This document shows, piece after piece, positions 19,578 to 30,779 of a DNA stretch of 64,000 bases. The stretch covers positions 1 to 64,000 of the forward strand of contig QAOA01006124.1 in assembly GCA_003255065.1 (NCBI GenBank), given 5' to 3'. The first letter of the stretch is position 1, and each line of letters opens with the position of its first letter. The translations under genes and the position numbers were made by a program. A model generated the notes under the pieces. That model was given only the letters and a program-made list of their open reading frames with translations, had not been told where the DNA came from and searched no databases. Origin of the DNA: Cercis canadensis (lineage: Eukaryota > Streptophyta > Magnoliopsida > Fabales > Fabaceae).

Positions 19578-22489
19578 TGTCATAACGCCCTTTTCGGGAG
19601 CGCGATGTGGAGCGACAAAATCCCCTTCGCGAGAAGAAATAAAAAGTTAACAATGTGCAATAATACACAAGAAAAAGAATGGAGTCGTCACCAATCGTTT
19701 TATTCTACTTTTAGCAAATGGAATGATGCGATTGGACACCAAAACAATTTGGTCTACGTTCAGAGTTTAGATTCGGGGGTTGATTACGTGTAAGAAAGGT
19801 ATTAGCACCCTACAACGCCCATTCTTAGAACGGTTACTCATTTAATCACTAGTTATCTTTTTTAAATGAATTAAGTTAGTCCTAACATTATAAAATAGAT
19901 TAAAATTTCGTTAGGCCTTACTAGCATTTCTAAAAAAACCTAAAGGATGCTTCATGACTATTAGGTGGAGTTCGTGATTGTCATTACAATCCTCCCCCAA
20001 TCTATTCTGTCATAAGCAATATTTAGTAATCTCACTAACTAAGTGATATCTAGATACATGAAAGACAATTTATATGTGTTTATGAAATATTCAAGATTCG
20101 TAACAAAGATTTTTATCGGAGGTATTTCTTTAAGTCCACCAGTACACCTAGAAAGACTAAAGTGACACTCCTCACCTCCGGAGTGTCATGGAATCACCGT
20201 CATGACAACTATGCTTAACTATTCCCTCGTCGGTACCTTTTAACTCACATTAAGGTAATTAAAACTAAAATATTATATTTAGAAAATGTTCGTTTGGAAA
20301 TTATGCACCGATAAAGATTTTTATCAAGGATTGACTTCATGCCCTGCTAGTACCTTTGGCCGAACTAGAGACATCCCTTTACCTTCGGAATATTGAAACC
20401 TCGTCAGTATCATGACTAATTTCAATTATTCCCTTGTCAGCAATCTTTTTCTAGCATAATTAAAAATAATGTTATGATGTAATGAGATGAATTATAATGT
20501 AGCAAAAAAATGCTATAAATGTAGTAATTAAAAAGATAAAAGTGATATTAAGAATTTTATTAGCCACACCAGTACCTCTGGCATAACCAAGAAATTTATT
20601 TCTCATCTCAGGAACATTAGAAAATATTGTCGACACAATTATTTCTTAATTTAATCCGTCATCGGGCTTTTATTTTTGTGAATGAAAAGAAAAGAAGAAA
20701 AAAAGAAACTAAGCTTAATATTAAAAAGGCATGAAGTAAGGTGAAGTGAATAGATTAAAGGGAATTAGTGCTATTAAGACAAAATTATAATAGTAATAAT
20801 AATAAACAAGAAACAAATGAATGAAATAAATAAATCAGCCCAAATTCATATATAGTGACCAAATCCAAATCATTGATATATATCTAAAAAGGGGCTCAAA
20901 TTAAACATATAAAAATAAATCCAACAAAAAGGTCCAGCCCAATACGTTAATATGGCCAGCAAAGGGAATAGATTAAAAGAGACAAAGGCCCACGAATTTC
21001 AATAAGCAATGGGCCGAAACAGAATGGCCCAAACTGAATAAGAGAAAACAATTTTATCAAAAAATAGCTTGGTCCAATAGGTAATCAGAAAACAAATAAA
21101 ATAACACACACAAAAACATGTACCCAATGGACTAAGTAGGTCCAATGGATTTTAGTCCAAGTTGACAAGTAAAACAAGAAAATGCCCATGCTCATAGCAA
21201 TGAAATAAATGAGAAACATGGGATCAAATCCCTCCTAAAGGCTTTGACTAAACCAAATAATATATAACAAAAATTAAAAACAAACTTCAGCAATGATGGA
21301 CGATAAGAAGAATGGGAAAAGAAAAGATGAGTAAATAGGGAGCATATAAAAAAAATGCAGCACTGAGACTTTCACCCCTATCCAGCATCAAACCCCGAAA
21401 GCAAGCCAAATTGGTTCCCAAGCAATGAGTTCAAGGTAAGAAATTCACTTCCTCTTCCTCAATCTATGGCTTCCCTTCTTTGAAAACTATGTCTTCCCTT
21501 TTTAAAAAGGTTTCTCTTTCTAAAAATAAGTTTCTCTCTCTAAGTTTCTCTCATTTCCTTCAGTTTCTCCCTTTCTAATTTGGCTTCCATGAGGCTTCAT
21601 CTATGATTCCATGCATGCACCTAAAAGTTTTAATTTTTAGGTTTTGCTCTCTTTAGCAAATTGGGGATTTGGGGAATTCGATTATAATTCATAAAGAGAG
21701 TTGGTTCTCTCTTTTTCTTTCTCTGTTACCTTTGTCTTGATAATCTTTTGCCTTTATGTTTTTCTAAGAAAGAAGAATGGGAAGGGGTAGAGCCACCATT
21801 GCCGGTGGTACCAACCCCCTTGTTGCTCGAAAACAAAAATGGAAGGAAAAAACAAAAGGCAAGTGATTTGGTGATTTTTTTTATGATATAAAAAATCGTG
21901 GGTTAAAATTTGTGCTCTGTGTAGTGCTTAACCAACAAGAAAATAAAAGATTTAACACAACAACAAAAATGCGAGATGGTATTAGTACTGAGATGATGAA
22001 AATTTTGGAGTTTCCCCCTCAGTATGGTACTGGATTTTTCTACTTCTTGTTGTTTTGTGTTTTAGAATTTTATTCTCTATTTGTATCTTTCCCTGTATAT
22101 CACTCTGTGTGTCTCTGTGTATTGCGTGTTTCCTCTTTCTATTCACTCTTGTGTATGTGTATTATACGGTGCCCTGTGTATTGCTTTCTATTCCTTCTCT
22201 GTGTATCCGCCCCTTTTTCTCTATTTTATGAGGCTTTTTATAGCAAAAATTTTGTGCGAGTTGCCTGATTAATTGATGTGTTTTTCTTGTTTTTAAGCTG
22301 CAATGGGCACTGCAGGGTGGGTGGTGCCAGACTACATTTGTGGCATTTCGCCAAAAGGGGGATTGTCGCCCAGGAATAAGGATTGCAGAGATATAAATTC
22401 TTGCTTTTTTCTATTTTATTGTTATTAATAATAATTTCTGTATTTATTTATTTATTATTATTTTTTATTCCATAATTTTGGTATCAACA
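19578..22489 (-). mobile_element. 2.9-kb gypsy-type solo LTR (copy 1)
   Basis: On the plus strand the LTR starts TGTCATAACGCCC and ends GGTATCAACA, so it is inserted in the minus orientation. The target duplication is perfect: ACATC at 19573-19577 and 22490-22494. The sequence is homologous along its length to 33349-36434, sharing TTTTCGGGAGCGCGA, AATGGAGTCG(T/C)CACCAATCG and AAAATTTTGGAGTTTCC. The long LTR and the TGTTGACACCC-type start fit the Tat/Ogre gypsy group. No internal domain is present, so it is a solo LTR. Open frames in it are fortuitous. Confidence 0.85.
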
Positions 22490-23032
22490 ACATCCACGGA
22501 GCAACTCGCAACTATGTTGGGCCAACTATTGCAGCGAGGCCAGGGTGTGCCTTAACGATCACCATGACACAACTTAAGACTTTGGGGTAGACGATGAGGA
22601 GCAGGGCTTAGGGCTTTGTATTGTACTTTTTTATTGTAATTAAATTTTATTAATAAATTTTTATTCTATTTCATTTCATTGTGATTAATAATTTGATTAA
22701 ATGTTTAGAAAAAATAAATAGTCATTTGAGACAAAAAAAATTAAAAAAAAATTCTTATGAAATTTCTCTCAGATATATGTTTGATAGAAATTTCTCATGG
22801 ACTTGGTCATTGAGAAAATCTACGACTTACACATAAGAAATGTTTATCTGTGAGAAACTCTATGAGAAATTTCTCATGGACGTATTACTTTGTGAGAAAA
22901 ACCTTTTGTCATGCTTGCTTTTCTATATCCTTACAGTATGTGAGAAATTCCATGACAATAGTGTTTCTCACGGAGTTTTGGTCTATTTCTCATAGATTTT
23001 GTTCGTGAGAAAATTCATGTTTTCTTGCAGTT

Positions 23033-24790
23033 TAGCAGGCACCATTCATAGACAAGCAAGATAGGGACCCCCACAAGTTTGCCTGTACTAAATCAAATGG
23101 TTTTATTGCTCTAGAATGAGATTTTAGAAACGGGACTTTATGACTTTTAGCTAACTGAGAAGAATCACACACATGTTTATTATGCAATGTGAACGCAGGA
23201 CGATTACATTGAGTCATGACTTTATTAACAACTTCTAGAGAGGGATGGCCAAGTCTATTGCCAAAGCCTCATTGAATTAGTAATAGACTTAGAATTTGGA
23301 CTAAACACTTAAAGCACCTTTGCATTGGGAGAATGAGATGGAGAAGCATGTGCAACACGATACAGGCCTCTATCAAGGGCTCCTTGAAGAAGAATTGCTT
23401 GAGTTCTCTGGTCCTTCACAAAAAAATAAGAAGGATAGAACTCCACTTAGGTTTTGTTATCATGACAAAGTTTTTGAACACTAACTAGATTGGCAGCAAT
23501 GTTAGGAACATGTAGGACATTATTGAGCATCAATGGACCCTTAGATGATGGAATAGAAGTTTGACCAGTGAGAAGGATAGAGAGATTATGTAGGGAGAGA
23601 TTGCTCAAATCAGAGGTAACATGGTGTGTAGCTCCGACATCAAGAAACTAAGGTGTTTCACCAAGAAGACAGGGGCAGCCATCAGTGCTTGAGGATCCTA
23701 AGTATTAGGAGAAAAATTATTAGTATTGGAAGACTTTGGTTGAAAATTATTGTCAAACCTATGCCAACATTCCATAGCCACATGACCAAAGTTGAGACAT
23801 ATTTGGCACTGTGGCTTTGAGACAGAACCAAAACCAGCATTATTCTTTCCTTTGTTGTAGTATCTACTTCAAAATCCTCCTTGACCAGAGCGAGGTACGA
23901 TTACTAAAGTTGTTGTTGTTAGCAGGAGCATGTGTTGTATGATGAGTTGATTGATTATGATTGTTATAATTGTGCTGATATGGCTTTTTCTTCCCATTGT
24001 GTGGATTGAACACTGCAATATTGGCTTGAATGAGAGCTTGTTCATCCACTGATCTTTATCTCTCCAAACTTCTTTCAAAAGTGCGAAGGTAACTCTATAA
24101 TTCTTCAAGAGTGATGGATTCAAGGCAAGAAGTGATAGAAGTAACAATAGCATTGTAGTTTGCTCATAAGCTAGCCAATGCCATCACTTGATCATTTGAG
24201 CTTACAGATTCTCAGACAGCACACAAGTTATCACAAATGTGATGAATGAGAAAAATGTAGTCTAGCATGCTTAAACCACCTTTTCTTGTGGTCTGAAGTT
24301 GTAGACGCAATTCCATGACTATTGCATAAGAAGCATAAGCAAAACTTTCTCGAAGTGATTTCCAAATTTCATGAGCTGTGTTATATGAAATTAATTGTGT
24401 CACCATATGCCCAGTGAGTGAAGAATAAATCCAACTCATCACTAGCCTATTTTGTTGCTGCCAAAGAACGTAATATGTATTCAAGATCATTGTCCCAGCA
24501 CTTGTAGATGTAATATCTATCACCGGGACCAATCGATTTGGACATGGACGAGTACCTTCCAAAATTCCTAGTAGCCATTAGCAATTAGAATATTCATAAA
24601 TTGATTTCTTCATATGAGATAATGCTCTGATCAAGCTTGATTGTGAGAATTTGACCGAATGCAGGAAGATAGGGGTTGACACCAGCCAATTGTGTAGACA
24701 TAGTGCTTGTGGAAAATTCACTCCCAAGATTCTAAGATTCCTTCAATGGTGACCCAAAGATAGTTGTGTGTTATGCCATTGATGAAGCTT
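23033..24790 (-). pseudogene. Copia-1 gag and integrase N-terminal remains
   Basis: Minus-strand frames are as follows. 24212-24562 matches the copia gag/UBN2 region (WQQQNRLVMSWIYSSLTG, ELRLQLQTT..GG.S..DY). 23760-24150 holds the gag linker and a degraded CCHC region. 23032-23217 is the GAG-pre-integrase to integrase start (SQLAKSHKVPFLKSHS, then FDLVQANLWG). The integrase catalytic core that should follow is absent at 23032. Multiple stops mark a dead copy. Confidence 0.8.
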
Positions 24791-24798
24791 TGATACCA
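24787..24798 (-). promoter_or_regulatory. Copia-1 primer-binding site
   Basis: On the minus strand TGGTATCAAAGC directly follows the 5' LTR. It differs by one base from TGGTATCAGAGC, the usual copia PBS complementary to initiator tRNA-Met. Confidence 0.85.
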
Positions 24799-25034
24799 TG
24801 TAAATCTAACAAGAGAAGAACTGGTACCAAAGACAGTTTTGCAGAAGATAGAAAACCATAAGTGAGAAAGAGAGAGCAAAGAAAAATGAATATAGACAGA
24901 AAGTTGTGAACTATTCACAATTAATAGCATATTGAATCTTACACAATATATAGATAGCCAAGTAGCTAATTTAACTGACCTACAATTGTCATACCAACTA
25001 ATGCTAATATGAAGCTTTTGCTACTATCTTAACA
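24799..25034 (-). repeat. Copia-1 5' LTR (236 bp)
   Basis: Begins TGTAAATCTAACAAGAG on the plus strand and ends ACTATCTTAACA. It is homologous to 6640-6923 but shorter through deletion near 24980. The divergence between the LTRs is visible by eye, so the insertion is old. Confidence 0.85.
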
Positions 25035-25345
25035 GAATTCACATATATTTGAAAAATTGGTAACAGCTTTTCCAAATGGTCTTTCGGATGCGTTCTAAGA
25101 ATGACTAATGAGCCTATTCACTGTCTTGCACAGTTGGGAAAAATTTGTCTAGGAAGCAAGTTTTTAGTAGATGTTCAGCCAACGTTCATGTAAACTATTT
25201 TAGATTTACTTTAATGAAATAAGCATTTCAAATCCAACGAAAAATGTTGTTGTGGTTGGTTGTTAGTGATACACAATATTGGTTCTTCGATGAGTAAGAG
25301 ATAAGCACGGAACAATTACGGTCCCACTTGAGTGATTTAGGAAAA

Positions 25346-26506
25346 GGCTTAAATGTAGTTTTGGTCCCCCTATTTTACCTGAATGAATGAATTGGTCCCC
25401 CCATTTTGAAAAACCACAAAATAGTCCCTACTGTTTACCCTTAAGTTGCACTTTTGGTCCAAGGCATTAACTCCGTCTAAAAATTGACGGTGAAGCTGAT
25501 GTGGCATCCACATGGATGCCACCTGCGGAAAAAAAATTATTTTCTAAACCCATGTCTTCAAAAATTCTCTTCAGAATTCTCCAGAACTAGAGCCAATTTT
25601 ATGGCCTCGTAAAAGGGAGAGGGGTATTTCGCCAAAAGGCGACATTGAATGGATAGAACAAAATCCCCCCTTGTGGATCGCGGATATGGAGAAGCTTCCG
25701 GTGGGATTGTTTTGCTGACATTAGAACGAGGCCAACCGCTGATATCCCCCTTGCATTTATGTCGGAGATGTCGCCAGTGCTATGGGCTTTGGTTTATGTA
25801 GATAAAAAATGCTGAATGGGATTGTGGCACTCCACTCGCCGCCAATGCAAAAGGATGCCGCCAAAAAGAATGGGTTTTGATCTCTGCCTCCTCCGCTAGC
25901 ATCAAGAACCTGCAAATTGGGTGCGATGGGTGGGTTTCCATTATTTTCGTTGCTTCATTAGCTACTGCTTCAGTGGATAGGTGCGATGGGTGAAAGCGGT
26001 TTTTCTCTTTTTTTTGATCTATCCCTGCTAAAGAAAGACCAGTGACTGCTACTCTTGTAAGGAGAGGAGCGAAAAGCCAACTTGGAAGAGAAGGAGTTGT
26101 TCTCGCTGTGAACGAATGCACTATTATCGGCGTAAAGAAGGAAGAAGTCTTGGCTAAGCCAGAAGTTCCTTTGCTAGCTTGAAGTTCAGTTCCTCCCAGA
26201 GTGGAAACTGTACTTGCATGGCATCTCCCTAGTTTCACCGATGACTTCGTAGTCCTCCAAGCAAATTGAACAGTGTGCCTTCTTTAGTTACTAAATGAGA
26301 GGTTTAGAAAATAATTTTTTTTTACACAGGTGTCATCCACGTGTATGCCACGTCAGACTCTCAGTTAAATTTTGAACGGCATTAGCGTCATGGACTAAAA
26401 GTGCAACATTATGCTAAACAGTAAGGACTATTTTGTGGTTTTTCAAAAAGGGGGGACCAAATCGTTCATTTAGGTAAAATAGAGGGACCAAAAGTGCATT
26501 TAAGCC
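25346..26506. mobile_element. Mutator-like element, Pack-MULE candidate
   Basis: The ends are GGCTTAAATGTAGTTTTGGT and, inverted, ACCAAAAGTGCATTTAAGCC. The terminal inverted repeats are about 200 bp (25346-25550 and 26296-26506). The target duplication is a perfect 9-mer TTAGGAAAA (25337-25345, 26507-26515), diagnostic of Mutator-like elements. The interior (about 25560-26290) is visibly GC-richer than the surroundings and encodes no transposase. It therefore looks like captured non-transposon sequence. Confidence 0.88.
25780..26238 (-). CDS. Open frame in the captured interior of the MULE
   Basis: A 152-codon minus-strand frame starting MKLGRCHASTVSTLGG, rich in Ser, Thr, Ala and Pro. I do not recognise it and see no domain motif. 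Its base composition is more GC-rich than the flanks, consistent with host gene sequence captured by a Pack-MULE. The true captured exon or exons may lie on the other strand or be broken. Treat this as hypothetical. Confidence 0.3.
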   Translation of the reverse strand: MKLGRCHASTVSTLGGTELQASKGTSGLAKTSSFFTPIIVHSFTARTTPSLPSWLFAPLLTRVAVTGLSLAGIDQKKEKNRFHPSHLSTEAVANEATKIMETHPSHPICRFLMLAEEAEIKTHSFWRHPFALAASGVPQSHSAFFIYINQSP

Positions 26507-26515
26507 TTAGGAAAA

Positions 26516-27396
26516 ACATGTGGCACCCTTAGCGAGTTTGAGGCCAGAAAGGAAGGTGCTATAGTTGAAAGGCACATAGATAAGCAAACACGTTATAGAA
26601 TGACGGGGATAAGAGGAGAGTGCTTATGTGAGGAAGTAAGGATGAATTAATAATGATGGTTGAATTTCTTAATTAATGGAAAGTAAATGAGGTATTTATA
26701 TTAGGAATGTGACTCTTGGGCATTAGTGGCCTTTAAATAGCACCTTAAATGTTAATAGGTGGTAGGTTATAATATTAAGATAAGTAAGAGAAGGAGGTCC
26801 AGCAAATATGTGCAAATGATACGCAAATGGATAATGTAGGTTAGAGGAACTATATCTATGTCATTAGGCCATTAGTAAAGGGTAGAATAGGTACTAAATT
26901 GGTTTGTGGGTTAATACAAGGTTGACCTGAACATCTAATCATACATAGGGGTAATCAAGATACAATGCCTGAGAATGTGATACTCATGGGGGCTCATGAG
27001 GTGGTATTGACATGTTTCTTCACTAGTGCATCTCAGATGATGTTTAGGATATTGGAGTGTTTGTGGATCCCTATTAGAGTCCTAAATCTTGCTTAGACTT
27101 CAATCTTATCTTAAGGTACATTCATATGATAAAACAATGTGTAAGTTGGTGGCCCATGTCAGCAGCTGCCACGTAGACATGAAGCTATCACTAAGCTGAC
27201 ATGTCAATACAGGAATGGCCAAGAGAGGTGTTCACTGCGTGGCAAACAGCTAGTTCAGAAAATTTTATGCAGCTCTTTTGTTGGACGTGCACAAATAACA
27301 ACCATTTATCAATTTGGCAAGGGACAACATTCCCCTATAAATGCAACAATGAGTATGATTCCCATGCAGAGTCCAGGTGCAAAATAACTTAGGTAT
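26516..27396. other. Intergenic, no gene seen
   Basis: AT-rich DNA between the MULE and the gene fragments. No domain-bearing frame or repeat boundary was recognised. Confidence 0.4.
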
Positions 27397-27642
27397 GTGG
27401 TAGAGGGAGGGATTGAGATTAAACTATCCCTTATGTTTCGATTCATTGCCATTATATTTCTTAGATTCCTCCTTCCCCATTTTCCCTTTCACTTTTCCAA
27501 AAATCACACAGTTCCCAAATCTCTCTCTGATTCTTTCAATGTTTCCTATATAGAATTGTCACCCAAACCCAACCATTCTCATTCCTCCAGTTTCAGCTCG
27601 CCCCGTCTCTCCTCAAAAAGTTTCAATCGCCACACAAGGTAA
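27397..27642 (+). CDS. Possible first exon of an unrecognised gene
   Basis: A frame with hydrophobic start MFRFIAIIFLRFLLPHFPFH (from the internal Met at about 27433) followed by a Ser-rich part. It ends at CACACAAGGTAAAAAG, which has a good splice donor near 27638. This could be a 5' exon with a transit- or signal-type leader belonging to the downstream fragments at 28736-30770. No homology is recognised. Confidence 0.3.
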   Translation: MVEGGIEIKLSLMFRFIAIIFLRFLLPHFPFHFSKNHTVPKSLSDSFNVSYIELSPKPNHSHSSSFSSPRLSSKSFNRHTR

Positions 27643-28030
27643 AAAGAAGTTAGCAATTGTAGTTTTTGAATGCTTGAGATTGGTTTTGTTGGTTGCATTA
27701 GAAAATTTATAAATAAAAGCTTTAGATCATAAGCTGTTAGCTGAGAATAAAGAAAATGGAGAAATTTATCGAAGAAAATCTATCGAGCTATTTTTCCGAA
27801 AATTTTATAGGAACTGAATAAATTGAAAGCGTGTTTATTTACTGATTTGATGCGATCATTCTAATTTCGCACTCAAGGTATGATTCTGTCTAACACAACA
27901 TTTTCTTTATAATGTTTTCTGAATAGGGACTGTACCTGCAAAGTGTTGTACATGGCAAGCATGATTATAATAGGCATTTTATTATTATAGTTCGTTTTTA
28001 TGGCTTCTTGGGGAATTTGACCTTCTCCAT

Positions 28031-28746
28031 TGCAAGTCTAATGTGCTGTTGCCTGTTATAGATGCAATAAGATTCTAGCTTTTGTTCTCACTTTGTGTTT
28101 CATTAGGCATTTATCAGTCCTTCATGTGTTTTTTGTTAAAAATTCTTTTGGAAGTGTCTTTTACTCTCTTGTTTTCCATCTTCATCAAATTCCTTGTTTC
28201 TTTCTCGGAATTACATTTTGTTATTCAATAAGTGCAATCCTGGTAATTATGATTTTTAGGCTATAGCAAGAAATCATTATTAGGGCCTTTCTTATGTTTA
28301 GATTTCACATTTCATTCCTTATGACCCCAAGTTTTTTCGAAGACAACTTACATTGCTTCTTCCAGTTTGGTATTTTGGTCTTGTGGATTGCAAGTCTAAT
28401 GTGCTGTTGCCTGTTATAGATGCAATAAGATTCTAGCTTTTGTTCTCACTTTGTGTTTCATTAGGCATTTATCAGTCCTTCATGTGTTTTTTGTTAAAAA
28501 TTCTTTTGGAAGTGTCTTTTACTCTCTTGTTTTCCATCTTCATCAAATTCCTTGTTTCATTCTCGGAATTACATTTTGTTATTCAATAAGTGCAATCCTG
28601 GTAATTATGATTTTTAGGCTATAGCAAGAAATCATTATTAGGGCCTTTCTTATGTTTAGATTTCACATTTCATTCCTTATGACCCCAAGTTTTTTCGAAG
28701 ACAACTTACATTGCTTCTTGCAGTTTGGTATTTTGGTCTTGTGGAT
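28031..28746 (+). repeat. Tandem duplication, 358-bp unit
   Basis: 28031-28388 and 28389-28746 are nearly identical; I noted only two single-base differences by eye. Each unit starts TGCAAGTCTAATGTGCTGTT and ends with TTTGGTATTTTGGTCTTGTGGAT. The duplication includes an exon start (acceptor at TTCTTGCAG). High identity means the event is recent or the assembly stuttered. Confidence 0.85.
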
Positions 28747-29160
28747 TGGACAGAACTGTTCATTTGCATCACACAAGAGGAAGGATTGCCTCTATTTAAA
28801 CGATGAACCAGGTGTCATTGTTGTAAGTACAAGCTATTACATACCTCAACTGTGACATACAAGTTATGCCCCTATTTATAACATTTAACGTGTTATTATT
28901 TTATGTTGCATTTAGCAAAAACTTGTGGACCAAATAAATTAGGATGCCTCTTCCTTTTCATAGTTCCCCATAGTTTTAGACCAGGATGCCTTGCCAAAGT
29001 GCTAGGAAGAGAGCACTCTAGTCATGATAGGGTTTAGGATATGGATCGTTTTACATTTGGATTAACCAGTAAGAGATTCAGTGGTATAGCCCCGTCATCT
29101 CACAACATGTGGGAGTATCTTCGATCCCCAATTACTCTTTTGATGCTTCTTCAGCCTTAA
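28722..29160 (+). pseudogene. Unrecognised gene fragment, copy 1
   Basis: After an acceptor-like TTCTTGCAG the frame reads FGILVLWIGQNCSFASHKRK and continues to DEPGVIV before a GTAAGT donor near 28824. The next exon-like block follows ATGCATTTAG-type acceptor sequence near 28917. It reads KTCGPNKLGCLFLFIVP, then FRPGCL, an in-frame stop near 29037, then FTFGLTSKRFSG. The same blocks recur at 30260-30660. The stop marks this copy as broken. No known domain is recognised. Confidence 0.5.
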
Positions 29161-29183
29161 GCAACTTTTGTTGGTATTTTTAT

Positions 29184-29186
<3 letters not shown>

Positions 29187-29222
<36 letters not shown>
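29187..29222. repeat. (AT)n microsatellite
   Basis: Uninterrupted AT dinucleotide run of about 36 bp. A shorter one lies near 29469-29484. Confidence 0.95.
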
Positions 29223-29225
<3 letters not shown>

Positions 29226-29819
29226 ACAACTTCTCTATATGTTTATTGTGTTTAAAGGCTTTTATTATTAGCCTTAAAGACATTCGGTTATGGCTTTATA
29301 ACTGCATTATAAAATGCTTTGAAGTGCTTTGATTGGCTCAATGGTTATGGCTTTAAAGTGGCCAACGTATGACAGTTTTCTTTGTGCTTTTATTCTTTGT
29401 TTTAAAAGCTTATAATATTTATTTAATTGTGACCAATAGCTAGAATTTGAAAAGGTGATCCACTACACTATATATATATATATATGGGCTTCTACAATTG
29501 GTATGAGATACATTTGTAAGTATATTATTTGCTTATATTGTGTGAGTAAACACTAGGATAGAGAAGGGTGTTGGAGAGAGTCATTTCCTCTTATTTGTGC
29601 AAAATATTAGAGGATAAATAGTGTGGCTACCGGGTTGTTGTATCTTGGAGGCAACGTGTCTAGAACTCGCTGCACCTGGTGGATATACTAAAAATCACCT
29701 GCAAGAGGCGTTGATTGTCTTAAAGAAAGTGAGATACCTATGCCTCATCTTGGTACCACATCTCTAATTTTCTCTAACCTATTGTTATTATTTGTATTTT
29801 CTTTTCTATCTTATACGCT

Positions 29820-30187
29820 TGGGAACAACAACTTTTCTTCTGAATCTTGCATGGGGGTTTGTTCTCCTACAGCAGACTGCAAATCGGTTCGATCAATTTT
29901 GTCAAGAGGAGTTGATGTGTCATGATCTTCATTACTGACATTAGCATTGGCAGCTTTGTTCATTGCCTCCAAAGTGTTCCTCTTTTTGGATTTGTGTAAA
30001 ACAAATACACAAATCCAAAAAGAAGAACAACACTTGAGAGACACCAAACATTTTTGTCGATGCTAATGTCATCAATTCAGATCATTGACTCATCAACTCC
30101 TCTTGGCGAAATTGATCAAACCCATTTGCAGCCTGGTGTAGGAGAACAAATCTCCATGCAAGATTCGGAAGAAAGTTTTCTGAAGTC
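29820..30187. repeat. Inverted duplication of an exon (foldback)
   Basis: The arms (about 29820-29998 and 30010-30187) are about 170-178 bp and roughly 80% complementary by eye. The spacer is about 10 bp, and the innermost 20 bp are almost perfect (TTTTTGGATTTGTGT and its inverse). Both arms encode the same peptide on opposite strands. The minus strand of the left arm reads STPLDKIDRTDLQSAVGEQT, and the plus strand of the right arm reads STPLGEIDQTHLQPGVGEQI. The exon itself was therefore duplicated in inverted orientation. A read-through transcript would form a long hairpin. Confidence 0.85.
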
Positions 30188-30259
30188 TGAAGAAGCAACA
30201 AAAGATTGACAAAAGGAAGACGGTTTCCTAACTCTGATTTTTTTTTTTTTTTTCTTGCA

Positions 30260-30770
30260 GGTTGGTATTTTGGTCTTGTGGGCTGGATAGAACCATTCAT
30301 TTTCATCACACAAGGGGAAGGATTGCTTTTATGTAAACAAAGAACCTAGTATCATTATTGTAAGTACAAGCTGTTACATACATGAACTGTGATATACATG
30401 TGCCCCTATTAATAGCATTTAACGTGTTATTATTTTATGTTGCATTTAGGAAAAACTTGTGGACCAAATAAATCAGGATGCCTCTTCCTATTCATAGTTC
30501 CCCATTGTTTCAGACCAGGATGCCTTATCACTAAAACGGTGCTAGGAGGAGAGCACTCTAACCAAGATAGCATTCAGGATATGGATCATTTTAAATTTGG
30601 ATTAACCACTAAGAGATTCAGTGATATGACCGTGTCATCAGACAACATGTGGTAGTATCTTTGGTCCTCAATTGCAAGAAAATATACGCATCTTGAGAAC
30701 ATGTTTGGAGTCCAAGTGATGGTGAAGACTAGAGATGGAGGGCGTTTTGTAAGCAAAGTGAATTAGACGG
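30260..30770 (+). pseudogene. Unrecognised gene fragment, copy 2
   Basis: Homologous to 28722-29160. The acceptor TTTCTTGCAG near 30251-30260 leads into VGILVLWAGSNHSFSSHKGK, which ends at a GTAAGT donor. A following block starts KTCGPNKSGCLFLFIVP and continues through FKFGLTTKRFSD; after a stop near 30653 the sequence reads YTHLENMFGVQVMVKTRDGG in another phase. It is preceded by the STPLGEIDQ exon arm of the foldback, which suggests the exon order. Family unknown. Confidence 0.5.
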
Positions 30771-30779
30771 CAATAAATG

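Larger units (their letters stand above)
13814..23032 (+). mobile_element. CACTA-C with transposase relic and nested LTRs
   Basis: The left end CACTATAAGAAAAC (13814) pairs with GTTTTCTTGCAGT at the right end (about 23020-23032). Dense subterminal repeats of TTTCTCACGGAC/GTCCGTGAGAAA type lie at 13840-14690 and 22740-23010. Inside are an interstitial telomere-like tract, a Transposase_24-like relic and a 2.9-kb solo LTR. Copia-1 sequence (integrase N-terminal) resumes right after 23032. A clean 3-bp target duplication is not evident (TTG at the left, TAG at the right). Confidence 0.7.
6640..25034 (-). mobile_element. Copia-1: old Ty1/copia element opened up by nested insertions
   Basis: Minus-strand LTR retrotransposon. 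The LTRs at 6640-6923 and 24799-25034 begin TGTAAATC and end TTAACA. Flanking 5-mers are GGATT (6635-6639) and GAATT (25035-25039), which match at 4 of 5 positions. A PBS matching initiator tRNA-Met lies against the right LTR, and a polypurine tract lies against the left LTR. Gag, integrase N-terminal, reverse transcriptase and RNase H pieces occur in copia order along the minus strand. Two CACTA insertions account for most of its 18.4 kb. The integrase core is missing between the two copia pieces that flank 12687-23032. Many stops show it is dead. Confidence 0.85.

Noticed and set aside
21912..22268. Hydrophobic plus-strand frame in the 2.9-kb LTR
   Set aside because: It lies inside a non-coding LTR, and the corresponding frame is not kept in the second LTR copy at 33349-36434.
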